A stretch of 64,000 bases of DNA from Rhynchopus sp. YZ270_cl-10 (GCA_964035575.1 OZ037910.1:434001-498000), one strand, 5' to 3'; positions 43,001 through 53,792 are shown, counted from the stretch's first letter. Translations and numbers: made by a program. The notes: generated from the letters alone by a model not told the origin.

Positions 43001-43104
43001 AAAACAAAAAAGCACTGTCAACAACCCTATAACGAGGTACTATACTGGCGCCACAAAGAAAAAGGAGAGTAACCTCTCGAAGAGGGGTGGGGGTATAGGT
43101 GTCA

Positions 43105-43540
43105 GTATTTGTATTTTGATGTATTTTGTGTATTTTGTATTTTGATGAGGGGCCCATCAAAATACATCAAAATACACTGTACTGTGTACTGTGTACTGTG
43201 TACTGTGTACTGTGTACTGTGTACTGTGTACTGTGTACTGTGTACTGTGCGGAAATTGGCCAAAACCGAGAACTTGTCCATTTCGGTAAATTGACCCCAC
43301 CACTGGCCGGACGGATTCCGGAAATGCAAATGCCGGCGTTTAAAAGCTCACCAACGAAGAAAAAAATTTTCCAACACCGGTATACCCCCCCTTATCTACT
43401 CAACGTAAAGTATTTTGATGTATTTTTGGCATCATAATACATCATAATACATCAAAATACATCAAAATACACGTGTATTTTGATGTATTTTGATGTATTT
43501 TGTGTATTCCAATGGGCTCCCATCACAATACTGCCACCAC
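43105..43540. repeat. Repeat K with minisatellite core
   Basis: Bounded by inward-facing arrays of 'tattttgatgtattttgtg' and its complement. Inside is a 7-bp minisatellite (TACTGTG, about nine copies, 43183-43250) and a block shared with the hAT-like MITE ('attgaccccaccactg'). It ends with 'gggctcccatcacaatactg', the complement of the fragment at 39597. Probably a non-autonomous DNA element; no target duplication found. Confidence 0.6.
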
Positions 43541-44198
43541 TAGGTGGGGGGGGTGGGGGCAGCACGCTAGAATAAAAGGAAGCGTTTGCTACATCCATTT
43601 CGTATCTGATATAAAACCACCAAAAAAAAGTCCAAACTTATTGGCCCAATAGCTGCATAGCACAATATTTAAAAAAAAAAAACCCCAAAAAAAGAAAAAA
43701 CACAAATAACTTGAGATGAAAACATACACTTCACAGAGTGCCTACACAATGCACTCTACACACTACACACCCACAATGGGCAGATGGTTCCCCTTTAGAA
43801 ACTACCCCACACAACTGCCTTCAAACATACTCACCCCCTTACAGCACCATTAATCTAAGTTAGCTTACACGACGCACTAAGCATGTACATGACAAATGAT
43901 ATTACTAGCAATACGACAGGTGAAAATGTATAACAGGTGGGCACCGTGTCATTCGTACCAGCAATATTTTAAAAAAAAAAAATCTTTTTTTTTCCCTGCA
44001 TATTTTTTCCAGGTAAATCTCCTAATACGCGTAACGTACTACACCCATCAAGTCAGCTTCCACGTATTCAGACATATTTTACATATACTGGAGTAACACT
44101 CTCTCTCTCTCCCTCCCTGCCCCCACCTCCCATACCACCCCCTTTTTTACAAAGCAGATCACTACCTCAATCATTGAAACAAACACACAAAAAAAAAA

Positions 44199-44429
44199 GT
44201 TTATAAGATGAACCTAAGCCTCTTATTGCTTTGGTCAGTCATAAAGGATGATAAGGTGTGAACCCTCATACAACCCTTACACTTCCCCTCAGTTAAAAAA
44301 AAAATGTTCTTTTTTTTTTTTGACTTGAAATGCCCTCCTGTCGTTGAGAGTGTACCCTTTTAAAAGAGAATTATTTCATATACTATCTACTGAATAGAAG
44401 GTAATAACAGGGTGCACTAAATGTAACCC
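44199..44429 (+). repeat. Hairpin repeats A10, B6 and F3
   Basis: A10 44199-44240 (degraded stem), B6 44321-44357 (5' part only), F3 44372-44429 ('ttcatatactatctactgaa' and 'agggtgcactaaatgtaacc'). F3 shows the uninterrupted CATATACTATCT order. Confidence 0.6.
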
Positions 44430-44492
44430 AAACCTTTGTTTTTTACTTTCTGAAAAGAGAAGACAAAAAAAAAAAAAAAATAACAATGAGAC

Positions 44493-45395
44493 CTACTGTT
44501 TCGGCGGAGGTGCCCCCATGTTCGCAACCTCAGCTGCCATAAAATGGTTACCCCTCTCCTTCAGCTTTTCCTCCAGCTGCGGCCTGAGGACCACCCACTC
44601 GATGTTCACCAACGGGTTCTTCATTGTAGCGTAGAGCTCCTTCGCAACACGCCTGTACCCCTTTCCTGAGAGATGCACTTCATCGAAGCAGAACAGCTCT
44701 GTCCTTTTGTAGGGCTCGACGTCGACACCCATGTAGACATGCATTGGGGTGGGGTTCTGCTTTTCTAAAGCGGCATGTGCCTTTCTGATTCCTTGGTTTC
44801 TTTCGCAAAGAACCCATCCAAGCTTGGCTTTTCCTTGTCCAAGGTATCCCTTTGTGGGGATCGTGTTAATCCACACCCGTTTCCCCTGTTTCACCAATTC
44901 TTCGGAGATTTTGATGAGGTTGCGTCCGGTTTGATCAGGGTCTTGACTGGTGTCGTTGCTGCCCATGAAGATGATGACAACGTCGGCATCGCTGTGCGAT
45001 CCATTTGCGCCAAAATTTTGGTCAAATAGAGACTTCCCGAAGGTACCCTTTTGCGGAGCATCTGGGAGCCAAGCGTCTGTAGTGCTTCCTGAAGAACCAG
45101 CGTTGAAGACAGACCATTGGAAGCGTGCATCCTCCTTGGAACGAATTTCTGCCTGAAGGTATTTTGCGATTCCTGGAGTCTGTGAACAGATGATCCAATC
45201 GCCAAAGCCAAAGGCGTTTTCGTCGCCAATGACAACAGCTTTGCGGCGGAGACGTGAGCGTCTGAAGAGCTTGTTGGTCCAAATGAAGTTGTTTACTGCA
45301 ATCCAGATGCTGTGCAGAAAGGATCGAACAATAATGTACATCTGCAGCACCTTGTACTTAAAGGAGTTGCGTTGTGCGGCGCTGCCGGGTTGCAT
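44493..45395 (-). CDS. SGNH/GDSL-like protein lacking the usual serine
   Basis: 300 residues. A hydrophobic segment near residues 18-40 (YIIVRSFLHSIWIAVNNFIW) suggests a signal anchor. Block I reads VVIGDENAFGFGDW, where GDSL enzymes have GDS, so the nucleophile serine is replaced by Glu. Block III is MGSNDT and block V is CFDEVHLSGKGY, which keep the Asn and the Asp-x-x-His pattern. A substitution at the nucleophile with the remaining blocks intact suggests a non-hydrolytic or altered role. The frame is open to 45494, but the Met at 45395 is taken because the upstream part is low-complexity. No intron is seen. Confidence 0.75.
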   Translation of the reverse strand: MQPGSAAQRNSFKYKVLQMYIIVRSFLHSIWIAVNNFIWTNKLFRRSRLRRKAVVIGDENAFGFGDWIICSQTPGIAKYLQAEIRSKEDARFQWSVFNAGSSGSTTDAWLPDAPQKGTFGKSLFDQNFGANGSHSDADVVIIFMGSNDTSQDPDQTGRNLIKISEELVKQGKRVWINTIPTKGYLGQGKAKLGWVLCERNQGIRKAHAALEKQNPTPMHVYMGVDVEPYKRTELFCFDEVHLSGKGYRRVAKELYATMKNPLVNIEWVVLRPQLEEKLKERGNHFMAAEVANMGAPPPKQ

Positions 45396-45952
45396 TGTGG
45401 TCGGTTTCTTTTTAAAAATCCGCCGCTTTTCTTTTCCCTGTGTTGTGAAGTTTGGGGGAGAAAATGGGGGAGGGGAAAAAAAAAAACCAGACAATTATAC
45501 CCGCCAACTGATCTTGATAACTTGATAAAAGGAAAGAAGACTTATTTTCGTTGAACGCAGCCCAAAAGGTGAAATCCTGATGTGGCGCAAAGTGAAATGA
45601 TGTGAAAAAGAAATGGATAAGTCGTTAACAAGTCAAATGCTGGCTTTCTTTTTGTCTGGTTTCTAAACACACTTCGTGTGGAGGAAAAAAAAAATGAATT
45701 CGTGTACTTTGTTGTTTTCCTTTTTATTTCCCAGTTTATTGGCAAAAACAATGAGAAAAAAAAACCCCCCCCCACCCCACCACCCCCCTATCTAATGACA
45801 CTGCGCTTTCTCCCCTCCAAGAACAGAAGAGAATATTGTTGTGAGACAAACGAACGCACACACCTTCCCCCTTATCTCGTGTGCACACACAACACACATT
45901 TTTTTTTGGGTAAATACTCCACTCTCAACGAGTTACCCAATATACAAAAACA

Positions 45953-46049
45953 CAACAAACATCGGTGGGGGTAAAAACCCTCCGAGTTTTTGAAATCCAA
46001 AAATCTAAAAATCCAACCATTAGTATTTTTACCCCACCGGTGTTTGTTG
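45953..46049. mobile_element. Hairpin element with GGTGGGGTAAAAA arms
   Basis: 97 bp with 24-bp imperfect inverted ends (CAACAAACATCGGTGGGGGT and complement of the right CAACAAACACCGGTGGGGTA). The arm core is shared with the larger element at 54494-54923 and with 52490-52560. No clear target duplication. Confidence 0.65.
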
Positions 46050-46076
46050 TCTTGCTGTAAAAAAAAAAAAAGAAAA

Positions 46077-46111
46077 GTTTATAAGATGATCCTGAGCCGT
46101 GCTTAGTCACC
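46077..46111 (+). repeat. Hairpin repeat A11, short loop
   Basis: 'gtttataagatgatcctgag' then 'ccgtgcttagtcacc'. The loop is shortened relative to other A copies. Confidence 0.55.
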
Positions 46112-46317
46112 TTATCATATTCGTTATCGCATAGCATCAAAAAAAACAGCAAAAAAAAAAAAAAAACACACAAACTGTTTTTTCAAAAACACACAACACA
46201 CAAGGTTATCATAGTGAGTCGCCCCTTCACGTTACGTTGCTTTTTTTCTTCACTATGCTCTACATTCCTTTCTCTTTTGCCCATCAAAGCAAAGGAAAGA
46301 AAGACTAATTTATTCTT

Positions 46318-46495
46318 ACAGACACACAAATCTCTGACTGACCCACATACGATGCCAAAGCCATCCAGATGAAAGCACAAAATAAATTTGACTTGAAACA
46401 CAAAAAAGCCCTCTCGTAAACAGTGTACCTTTGGTACAATGACCGGGTGCACCGGGGCCCTATCCTACACTCTATATCGAGGTCGACATCTGACT
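46318..46495 (+). repeat. Hairpin repeats D5 and B7, adjacent
   Basis: D5 (46318-46382) is followed after six bases by B7 (46389-46495, 'gccctctcgtaaacagtgta', GGTACAATGACC, 'ggtcgacatctgact'). Same D-then-B order as near 34.4 kb. Confidence 0.65.
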
Positions 46496-47242
46496 AAAAA
46501 AAGGCTAAAAAAAAGCCGTTGATTTGGTCACCTATCGATCATCGTTTATCATCAAAGCGAAGTTAATACTGTCATAGTATATAACGTCTCTCTGGGATAA
46601 ATAAGACAACATTTTGGTGCTCCTGAAAACCCCATTTTACGTTGTTACGCACTTTGTGCACAAAAAGAGAGAAAAAAAATACAGGAATACTCCATATTGC
46701 GTACTTGATATTTTTTATTTCAGGAGCACCAATATTTCTCTTTTTTTTTTTTCACCCTCGTTTTGTGGCATCTCTTTCGATTAATTCTTGTTGCTTGACA
46801 TTGTTCACATGCTGTATAGAGATAAACGACAGCCCAACCACCCCCACTATCGCCACACACACCACCTTCAACACCGTCGCATCCACCTCATCCTTAACAG
46901 TGTACCTTTGGTACAATGACCGGGTGCACCGGGGGGCCCTATCCTACACTCTATATCGAGGTCGACATCTGACTAAAAAAAGGCTAAAAAAACCCCCCTA
47001 ATTGATTTAGTCACCTATCGATCATCGTTTATCATCAAAGTGAAGTTATGGTATATAACGTCTCTCTGGGATAAATAAGACAACATTTCTCTTTTTTTTC
47101 ACCCTCGTTTTGTTGCATCTCTTTCGATTAATTCTTGTTGCTTGACATTGTTCACATGCTGTATAGAGATAAACGAAAGCCCAACCACCCCCACTATCGC
47201 CACACACACCACCTTCAACACCGTTGCATCCACCTCATCCTT
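46427..47242. repeat. Tandem duplication over the 3' end of a membrane-protein gene
   Basis: Unit 1 (about 46427-46894) and unit 2 (about 46895-47242) are near-identical from 'gtgtacctttggtacaatga' to 'cgcatccacctcatccttc'-like sequence. Unit 2 includes the last ~45 codons and stop of the gene at 47099-47776. Unit 1 carries a decayed copy of the same 3' end. Unit 1 alone contains the 119-bp element at 46614-46732. Confidence 0.85.
46614..46732. mobile_element. 119-bp MITE (family J) with natural empty site
   Basis: Perfect 15-bp terminal inverted repeats TTGGTGCTCCTGAAA. The duplicated unit 2 has the uninterrupted sequence 'gacaacatttctc' at about 47080, while unit 1 reads 'gacaacatt'-element-'tatttctc'. 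This fixes the insertion at an AT-rich target with a 2-3 bp duplication, and shows that it inserted after the duplication or was lost from one copy. Confidence 0.82.
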
Positions 47243-47776
47243 CTCCCTCTTCTGCGACGACTCTGCCTGCAGCAACACCAGCTTCTGCAGGGCCCCTGTA
47301 TCCTCTAACAGTTTTCGCACTGCTGCCACCTGCGCTTCCTCGGTTTCACAGGTTATAGTGGTCGACCTGGTGTCACTCGGAATCAGCATCCATCCTATAT
47401 GAAGTCTTTCCCAATGATCCTTCTCTTGCAAGCTTCCGGTCCGAATCATCCGATTTCTTTGTCTCCGAAACGCTTGGTCATATGTTAAGGTCATCCGTTC
47501 TGTTCTCTCTGTCTTTCCTCCGACCATATGCTCTACCCTCTTCAACGTAGACATTCGATCTGTTGTAGATGCTTTTTGAGGCGCGGAACTCCCTTTTCTC
47601 CGTTTCTGTACAAATGCTATTCTAAAAGATTGCGTTTTTTTAGAACCTCGAGTTGATGATGGTATAGCAGCTTCATTTGAAGGGAAAATACAAGAAGAGA
47701 AGATAGACTGCAGTACAGAGGAGAGAGGCTGTGAAGACGCGGTGGTTGTAGAAGCTCTTCGGAGTGGAGGAAGCAT
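47099..47776 (-). CDS. Predicted single-pass membrane protein, unknown function
   Basis: 225 residues, no intron. The N-terminus (MLPPLRRASTTTASSQPLSS) is rich in Arg, Ser and Thr with few acids, compatible with a mitochondrial presequence. A basic, Thr-rich middle (MTLTYDQAFRRQRNRMIR) is followed by a helical region and one hydrophobic segment near the C-terminus (VVCVAIVGVVGLSFISI), then a charged tail. I do not recognise the family. The 3' end lies inside a tandem duplication, and a truncated copy of the last codons sits immediately downstream. Confidence 0.6.
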   Translation of the reverse strand: MLPPLRRASTTTASSQPLSSVLQSIFSSCIFPSNEAAIPSSTRGSKKTQSFRIAFVQKRRKGSSAPQKASTTDRMSTLKRVEHMVGGKTERTERMTLTYDQAFRRQRNRMIRTGSLQEKDHWERLHIGWMLIPSDTRSTTITCETEEAQVAAVRKLLEDTGALQKLVLLQAESSQKREKDEVDATVLKVVCVAIVGVVGLSFISIQHVNNVKQQELIERDATKRG

Positions 47777-47813
47777 TTAGATAGGGGAAGAAAGAAAAAA
47801 AAAAGAACGAAAA

Positions 47814-48000
47814 GTTTCTAAGATGAAACCCCCTAAGCCTCTCTGTGCTTAGTCAACCTGAGAACCGAAAAAGAAAAGAAAGGGAAAAAAAAAAGTGAAG
47901 TTGAAATGTGCAAAACACAAAACGCCTCTGAGACTGAAACTCCACGAAAAAAAAAGGGGGCTTTTTATAAGATTAAAGTTAAGCCTTCTCTGTGCTTAGC
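47814..48000 (+). repeat. Hairpin repeats A12, C5 and A13
   Basis: A12 47814-47858, C5 47895-47946 (diverged), A13 47963-48000 ('aagttaagccttctctgtgc' then 'ttagc'). Just upstream of the orphan gene start, antisense to it. Confidence 0.65.
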
Positions 48001-48387
48001 TTCAAACTATAAAAAGGGGGGGGGGGGGGGGGGAGAAAAAATGTCTCGGTTGTGCTCAGTGTGACTAGGAGAGAGAAGAGAGAATGGAGAAAAAAATGGC
48101 AATTAGAGTCTGTTGTTGCACTGGGGGACAGCTTTTTTTTGAAGAAAAATATGTGTTGTGTTGTGTGTCATTCTTTTTGTGAAGGTAATTAAGGGTGGCG
48201 GCGGTTTTGGAATGGTGAGAGGAGGAGGAGGAGGAGGAGGCGGGCAATTTTACGGAGAAAGGAGTGAGAGAGTGGAGGTAATCTTTTATTTTTTTTTTGT
48301 AGTTTCGACAGTCATTTGTCCGAGGAGGCGTTTTTTTTCTCCCTCCAAAATCCATTTTTCGAGTCGTTCTAAAAAAGAAGAAAATTG

Positions 48388-48698
48388 CTTACTGGGGGGG
48401 GGGGGCGAATAAGAGATCAGGGGTGAATAAGAGATCAGGGCCGAATAAGAGATCAGGTTGAGATTTTGGGGGTATTTTTTTTTTCTTTTTTTGCATGCGC
48501 CAGGGTTTTATCTTGAAAATTTTTTTTGAAATTTTACCCTGTCTACCCGGTCTGGCAAAAAAGTGGTCAAAATATTTTTTTTGCCTCCGGCGAAAATGTC
48601 TTTTTGCTTTTTTCCCCCCAAAAATTTTTTTTTATTTCTGGCTCGTCCGTTCGCCTAATAAGAGATGCCACATCTCTTATTCGCCCCCCCCCAGTAAG
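48388..48698. mobile_element. Inverted-repeat element, 311 bp
   Basis: Ends CTTACTGGGGGGGG then GGCGAATAAGAGAT on the left, with the same sequence on the complement of the right end. Near the left end, three copies of 'gaataagagatcagg' lie in tandem. Flanks do not show a clear target duplication. Non-coding. Confidence 0.7.
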
Positions 48699-48862
48699 AA
48701 AATGTCCATCTGGACTGTTTTTTTTGTTTTGTTTTGTTGTGTCAACACACCCCCGAGGGACCCCAACAAATTGGTAAAAAAAGGGTTTGTCTCCTTCCAA
48801 ATGCCAAAAGTGCGAGATTATTCCTGAATTAAAAAAGAAAAATTTTTGTTTGATTTTTTTTT

Positions 48863-49348
48863 TGAAAAATTGTTGGAATAGTGTAGCTGCCAGAGGTGCA
48901 AAAGCTCTACTGTTCCTAAACTTTTATTTTTGAAAACTTGGTTGTAATAGTGTAGCCACCCTAGAATGTGCTCCACTATATTTTTTACTATACTACAAAT
49001 CACAGAGTATAGTAGTCACGATTTTTTCTTCCATAAAAATCCATAAAAAGAGCAATGGAAAATGTAAAATAAAGAGTCACCAAAACAAAATAAAACAAAA
49101 CAAAAAGAGTAGTTGTAACGCTTTGAAAATGTTGTATTAGTGCAGACACCCCAAGGATGAGCTCCACTATACCGTTTTTGTTGTATACGTAAAAACCGGA
49201 AAATCAAAAAGCCAAAGGGGAAAAAAAAATGTTGGCAGGCGTGTTGCGAACCTTTTTGTCTAATATAAATTGGGTTTTTTGTTAACAAAATGTTGGTTGA
49301 AAACTTGGTTGGAATAGTGTAGGCACCGGATCATGCATTACACTGTGC
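48863..49348 (+). repeat. Array of four family H hairpins
   Basis: Copies at 48863-48912, 48931-48980, 49121-49173 and 49297-49348. Typical: 'cttggttgtaatagtgtagc' then 'caccctagaatgtgctccac' then 'tata'; ATAGTG pairs with CACTAT. The spacer to 49651 shows no gene. Confidence 0.65.
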
Positions 49349-49651
49349 TTGTTTTTTTCAAAAATAAAAATCAATAAAAGAAGTTGAAAGTGCAAGTTTT
49401 TTCAAAAAAGCATCGCGTAAAATTTCGACAACAACGTAAGAAAATGCCCCGATTACCAACCAACCCCAAAAAACTTCACAATATTGACGAAATTTCTTAA
49501 AAGTGTGCTTTTAACAAAAAACGACAGGAAACACATTTACTTTTTTTTACAAAAAAAAAATCTCCAGTATTAAAAATATACCGTTTACCCCACCCGCCCC
49601 TTTGTTGGAAGCATTATTTTTCAAAATTTTAGAATCGTTTTTTGTTCCCCC

Positions 49652-49738
49652 GACTTGAAATACAAAGCCCAAAATAACCGGGTTCACTGCTGGGTGGACC
49701 CACCCAAAAACCATTGCAGCCCTACAAAACCCATTTTT
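49652..49738 (+). repeat. Hairpin repeat B9, diverged
   Basis: 'gacttgaaatacaaagccca', then 'gggtggacccaccc' hairpin, then 'cagccctacaaaaccca'. The middle of the B unit is lost. Confidence 0.6.
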
Positions 49739-49908
49739 TTTCCTTCGTGGTATACTATTTTCCTGTCCCCACTTATCTCGTAGACCCCATCTACCGACCT
49801 GGCCTCTCATACCTATGGTCTATGAGATACTTCCCCACTTAAATTATTTTCTCTTCAGATAACCCTATTTGAGGTGGTCTAAGACACAATCACCCCCCTC
49901 CATTTTTT

Positions 49909-52900
49909 TCAGAACCTGCTCTTGCCTCCCTTTCCTCCCTTACCACCCTTGTACCCGCCTCCACCACCACCGTCCCTCTTGCCGCCACCCTTGCCGCCCC
50001 CGCCCTCTCTCTTGTTCCCCACAAACTTGGAGTGGACAAGGAGAGGAAGAGGAGCCCCTTCCAGCTTCACTCCGTTGAGACCGGCTATTGCTGCCTGCGC
50101 TTGTTGTTGTGTCTGTGGGGGGTTGTGTGGTGGTGATATTTTCAGATTTTTTTTTTTTTTGATTTTTGAAAAGCAAATTGTTACCGGCCGCGTACATATT
50201 ACGTCGCGTACTAATTAAGTCGGTTAGGGCAAATGCCGACTTAATTAGTACGCGACGTAATAAGTGTGCGACGTAATTAATTTTTTGAAGAAAAACAAAA
50301 TCTACGGACAAGGTGAGTGGGAAGGATGTCTGGCATTTCTCTTGGTGTTGGCGTGTTGGCCCTCGGCCCTTTACAAGGTTACATTGGGAAGAGATTGCAA
50401 CATGCAAACAAAAGTTTTTTAAAAAAGTTTGTTGAAATATGAACGAATGGCTCAAATTGCGGATTTGAGGAACTCCATTGGCACTTCCCACTCCTCTTGT
50501 GCATGTGGAGATACTAGACGCACTGTGGCAGAGTTCTCACCGATTTCTTCCGCCTTACCCTGTGCCGTCTACACGCGCCGCGTGTTGGGTTTGTTCTCCT
50601 CCTCGTTCACACGATCTGCGATGACTTCGGGATTGTGTGGGTTTGGTGGTATCCCCCCAGTAATGTGCCCACGCCAGCTGTGTTCCAACATGATTACTCC
50701 CACTTTTTTTCACCTTACGGTGTGTACTAATTACGTCGCTTTTTGGGCGCCCGAGGGCCCCCAAAAAGCGACTTAATTAGTACGCGACGTAATAAGTACC
50801 CCCCGTAATAAATACGCGACGTAATATGTACGCGGCCGGTAGTTCCAATGAGAACATTTGACACATTTTTCATCCAGTCTATGGGTGGATCTGTTGATGA
50901 ATCCCTCTCGTGCACACATCTTACACAGTACAATAAAAAGAGAAGTTGAAAGTGCACGCCTCACCGTTCATCGGTGGACGCAGGGGCGCTGTACCGAAGA
51001 ATTTCCATACCGCAAACGCGACCAACCCAAAGCCCTTCGACCGACATTCTTTGTCCTCCCAGATGGTGTGCCGTCTGACCTCTCCGAAGGGCGCCACCAG
51101 CGCATGCAGGTCTTCCTTTGTGTATGTGTGCGGGATCCCCTTGACCATGACGTTCACGTCTGGCTCCCTCTCATCTATTGCTGAGGTGTGGATGTTCGAC
51201 TTTGCGTAGTTGATACGAATGTTGTGTGTCGCACCCTCAGCGTCAGTTACGGGGAGGTTGTGGAGATTCAGGAGACACACTGTCGCCTGATCCGAGCTTT
51301 CCAACTGCACAAGAAACATCGATCTCTGCTGCCCTTTCGGCCCCGCCTTCACCCCCTCCACAGTCCCGTAGTTCATGAAGATCTTCACAACATCGTCATC
51401 CCCGAACCCCTCGGGGAACCCCCAAATGACCAACGTCGCCTTCACAGAGGCGATGTTTTCGTAGCTTTTGATGTTGTTGAAACGGTGAAGCTTGTTGCGT
51501 CCGTAGTCCATATAGTCGTATAGGTCTTGCGCAGCGTCTGGGGGGTTAACGATCGATTCGTTGTTCGCTCCGTACACACGGAACGATGTTTCGTATAAGG
51601 TAGCTTTATCGAGGTGCACCCTCGCGCATTCCGCCTGCCGAACTGACATCATTTCCACCAATGCTTTTGAAGGATCCTTCAAGAATTTGACCTTTTTCAC
51701 ATCCCCAAACACTCCTGCCAGAGTAAACAACGAATCACAGGTTACCACCCGGTTTCCTTCAGTATCGTGCACCACCGGAATGGCGTTAAAGAGCAAAACC
51801 GGGGTATGCGCCTGCGATCCATCTGTCCCCGGGGCCTGAGAGGGGTACTGCTGTGGAGGAGGACCGTAGCCCCCTCGGTCGCCCCCACGGCCGCGATCGC
51901 CTCCGTATCCTCCACGGTCGCCACGGTAGTCCCGGTCTGTGGGGTAGGGGTCGTAGCGTGGGGGTGGGTGTGAGCCGCCAAGGATGCCGCCTTTGATGCC
52001 TTTTCCGGCTGGGCCGTCTCTGTCGCGTCTTCTGCCGAGGTCGGTAGGGTCGCCAGCGGAGGCGCCAGGGCGGACGCCCCATTTGCTGTCCCAGTGCATT
52101 TCGTCGCAGCCGTTGACGGAGACGGATTCGCGGTCGCAGCCCTTCACGGTGAGCTGGTTGGCGCCGCCGTCATAGAGACACTGCTTGTTGAGGCCGTAGA
52201 CTGCGCCCCGTGCCTCGTCGATGGTGCGGAATTGGCAAAACCCTTGTGCGTTCCCACCCTTCCTAAAGATATGCACCTTCTCGATGCTTCCGTGCCTAGA
52301 GAATACGTCATGCATGGTTTCGACGTTGACCTGAAAAGAGAGAATGGGTTGGGGATTTTTTTGTGATTTTTATGTGAGAGAAGGGAGAGAGATGATTTTT
52401 TTGGATGAAATTTGGTGGAATTTTGGTATTATGTAAATATCATCAAATTTCAGGGGAAATCAGCTGGGTCGTATTGTATTATAGAAAATGTTGGTGGGGG
52501 TAAAAAGAGGGTTTTTTTTACGTTTTGCTGTGCGTCCGTAAAAAATGTGGTGGGGTTAAAATGAAAGTTCTGTTTGGGGGTTTTGGAGGGGGGTGTGTGT
52601 GTGTGGGGTAACATACATCATATCTTTCATTCGCCACGGAAAAATACACAACCGGGGAGACAACGTCGTTGTTTCTGGCACTTCCTGTTAATAAAGAATA
52701 AGACGTGAAGTTGTTACGTACATAATGTACTGTGGGTGGGTGATTGAACCCCTCCTCTCCGGGGGGGGAGTTTTTTTTTTTTGCGCTTGGTAGATGAATA
52801 GAGAGAGGGAAAACTTTGTTTCATATACCGTCTTCGTAAAAATGTTCGACCGTAAAAAAGGACGAACTTCCAGAAAAAATCCGGAAAAGGACGAACTTTA

Positions 52901-53173
52901 TTACGGTCGAATATTTTTACGAAGACGGTACTATCTATTCTACTGAATACAGTGGTTAAACAAAGTTTACGCCTAAACTAAAAGGCGGAATTGAAATCGA
53001 TGGGCGGAAATTATTTTAGATGGAATTTTTCTTAGGCAGAATTTTGTCCACGTGTAGATGGTAATAGGGTACATTAAATGTACCCAAAACTAGAGAGAGG
53101 AAATAACTGAAGAAATACCTTTACCACCACCACCACCTGCACCGTACGCAGGCACTCCTTCATAGTGAGACAT
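49909..53173 (-). CDS. PTB/hnRNP L-like RNA-binding protein, four RRMs, four exons
   Basis: Exons 53119-53173, 52617-52684, 51011-52330 and 49909-50112 (minus) join in phase to 548 residues. The 68-bp second exon supplies the first strand of RRM1 (SPVVYFSVANERYD), which continues VNVETMHDVFSRHG in exon 3, closely matching PTB-type RRM2 (SPVLRIIVENLFYP...). A Gly/Arg/Asp-rich linker separates it from the next RRM (PVLLFNAIPVVHD...). A further RRM starts ATLVIWGFPEGF, and the last starts NVMVKGIPHTYTKEDLH and is completed in exon 4 (AQAAIAGLNGVKLEG). The protein ends in a Gly/Lys-rich tail. PTB proteins bind pyrimidine tracts and control splicing. Donors are GTATTT, GTATGT and GTATGG. The last intron (50113-51010) contains a 656-bp MITE and the first intron two smaller ones. 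Confidence 0.9.
50184..50839. mobile_element. TA-flanked MITE, 656 bp, in PTB-like intron 3
   Basis: Terminal inverted repeats of at least 27 bp begin CCGGCCGCGTACATATTACG on both sides, flanked by TA (50182-50183, 50840-50841). Subterminal palindromes repeat 'tactaattaagtcg' and 'cgacttaattagtacgcgac'. The centre has no supportable coding sequence. Removing it leaves an intron of about 240 nt. Confidence 0.85.
52828..52928. mobile_element. 101-bp TA-flanked MITE
   Basis: 30-bp terminal inverted repeats with one mismatch start CCGTCTTCGTAAAAATGTTC. TA flanks at 52826-52827 and 52929-52930. The interior ('aacttccagaaaaaatccgg') is homologous to the 219-bp element at 2758-2976. Confidence 0.88.
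52950..53054. mobile_element. 105-bp TA-flanked insertion
   Basis: Ends CAGTGGTTAAACAAAG and (complement) CACGTGGACAAAATT are only partly inverted. TA on each side (52948-52949, 53055-53056). The empty site is visible in copy F1. It is an insertion by that comparison, though its family is unclear. Confidence 0.7.
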
Positions 53174-53792
53174 GGTTGCGCTCAACAAAAAAAGGCTGCT
53201 GTTGTTTTTTTTTGTGTCTATTTATATCCTTTCCCCTTCAACACACAACACACAACTACTCCCTTGTGGTCCCTTTTTTTCTCTGGGTGGTGTGGTGTGA
53301 GGTGTGGTGATTAATAATTGCCTAGTGAGGGTAATTCTTGCGCAGAATATGGCCCTTTGAGGTGTGGTGAGGGGGGAGAAGAGGTAGGCTAGCTGCAAAA
53401 AAGGATTTTTTATTTTCCCCTCTTTTTTTCGAGGAATTCTTCGATAAAAAAAGCCTCTAAAATTGACAAAAAATACCCCAAAAATACAACCAACGTTGCA
53501 ATAAAAGGGAAGGGGAAGGGGAGGGGTTTTTGACAAAAAAAGGGAGATTGAGGGGGGGGAGACGCACGTCTTGATCGTTTTCTCTTCTTCTAGATGGGTT
53601 TGCAATCTCTTCCACTACTGTAAAATCCCAAAGGCAGCATTCCCACCCCCCGAGCCCGCAAGCTCCCCACTGTAGTCCGTTCCCACCACCACCACTATCA
53701 CCACCCCTCCCCCGCTCTCGCGTACTCACAAAGAGTCAACAATGCTGGTCTCAACGAAAAGGCATAGTTTCTTTTTAGCGCATATCGCACGC

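Larger units (their letters stand above)
52819..53095 (+). repeat. Repeat F4, split by two insertions
   Basis: The family F sequence is broken at two TA sites. Copies F1 and F3 elsewhere preserve the uninterrupted order (CATATACTA; GAATAGATGG), giving direct empty sites for both insertions. The repeat ends 'gggtacattaaatgtaccc'. Confidence 0.8.
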
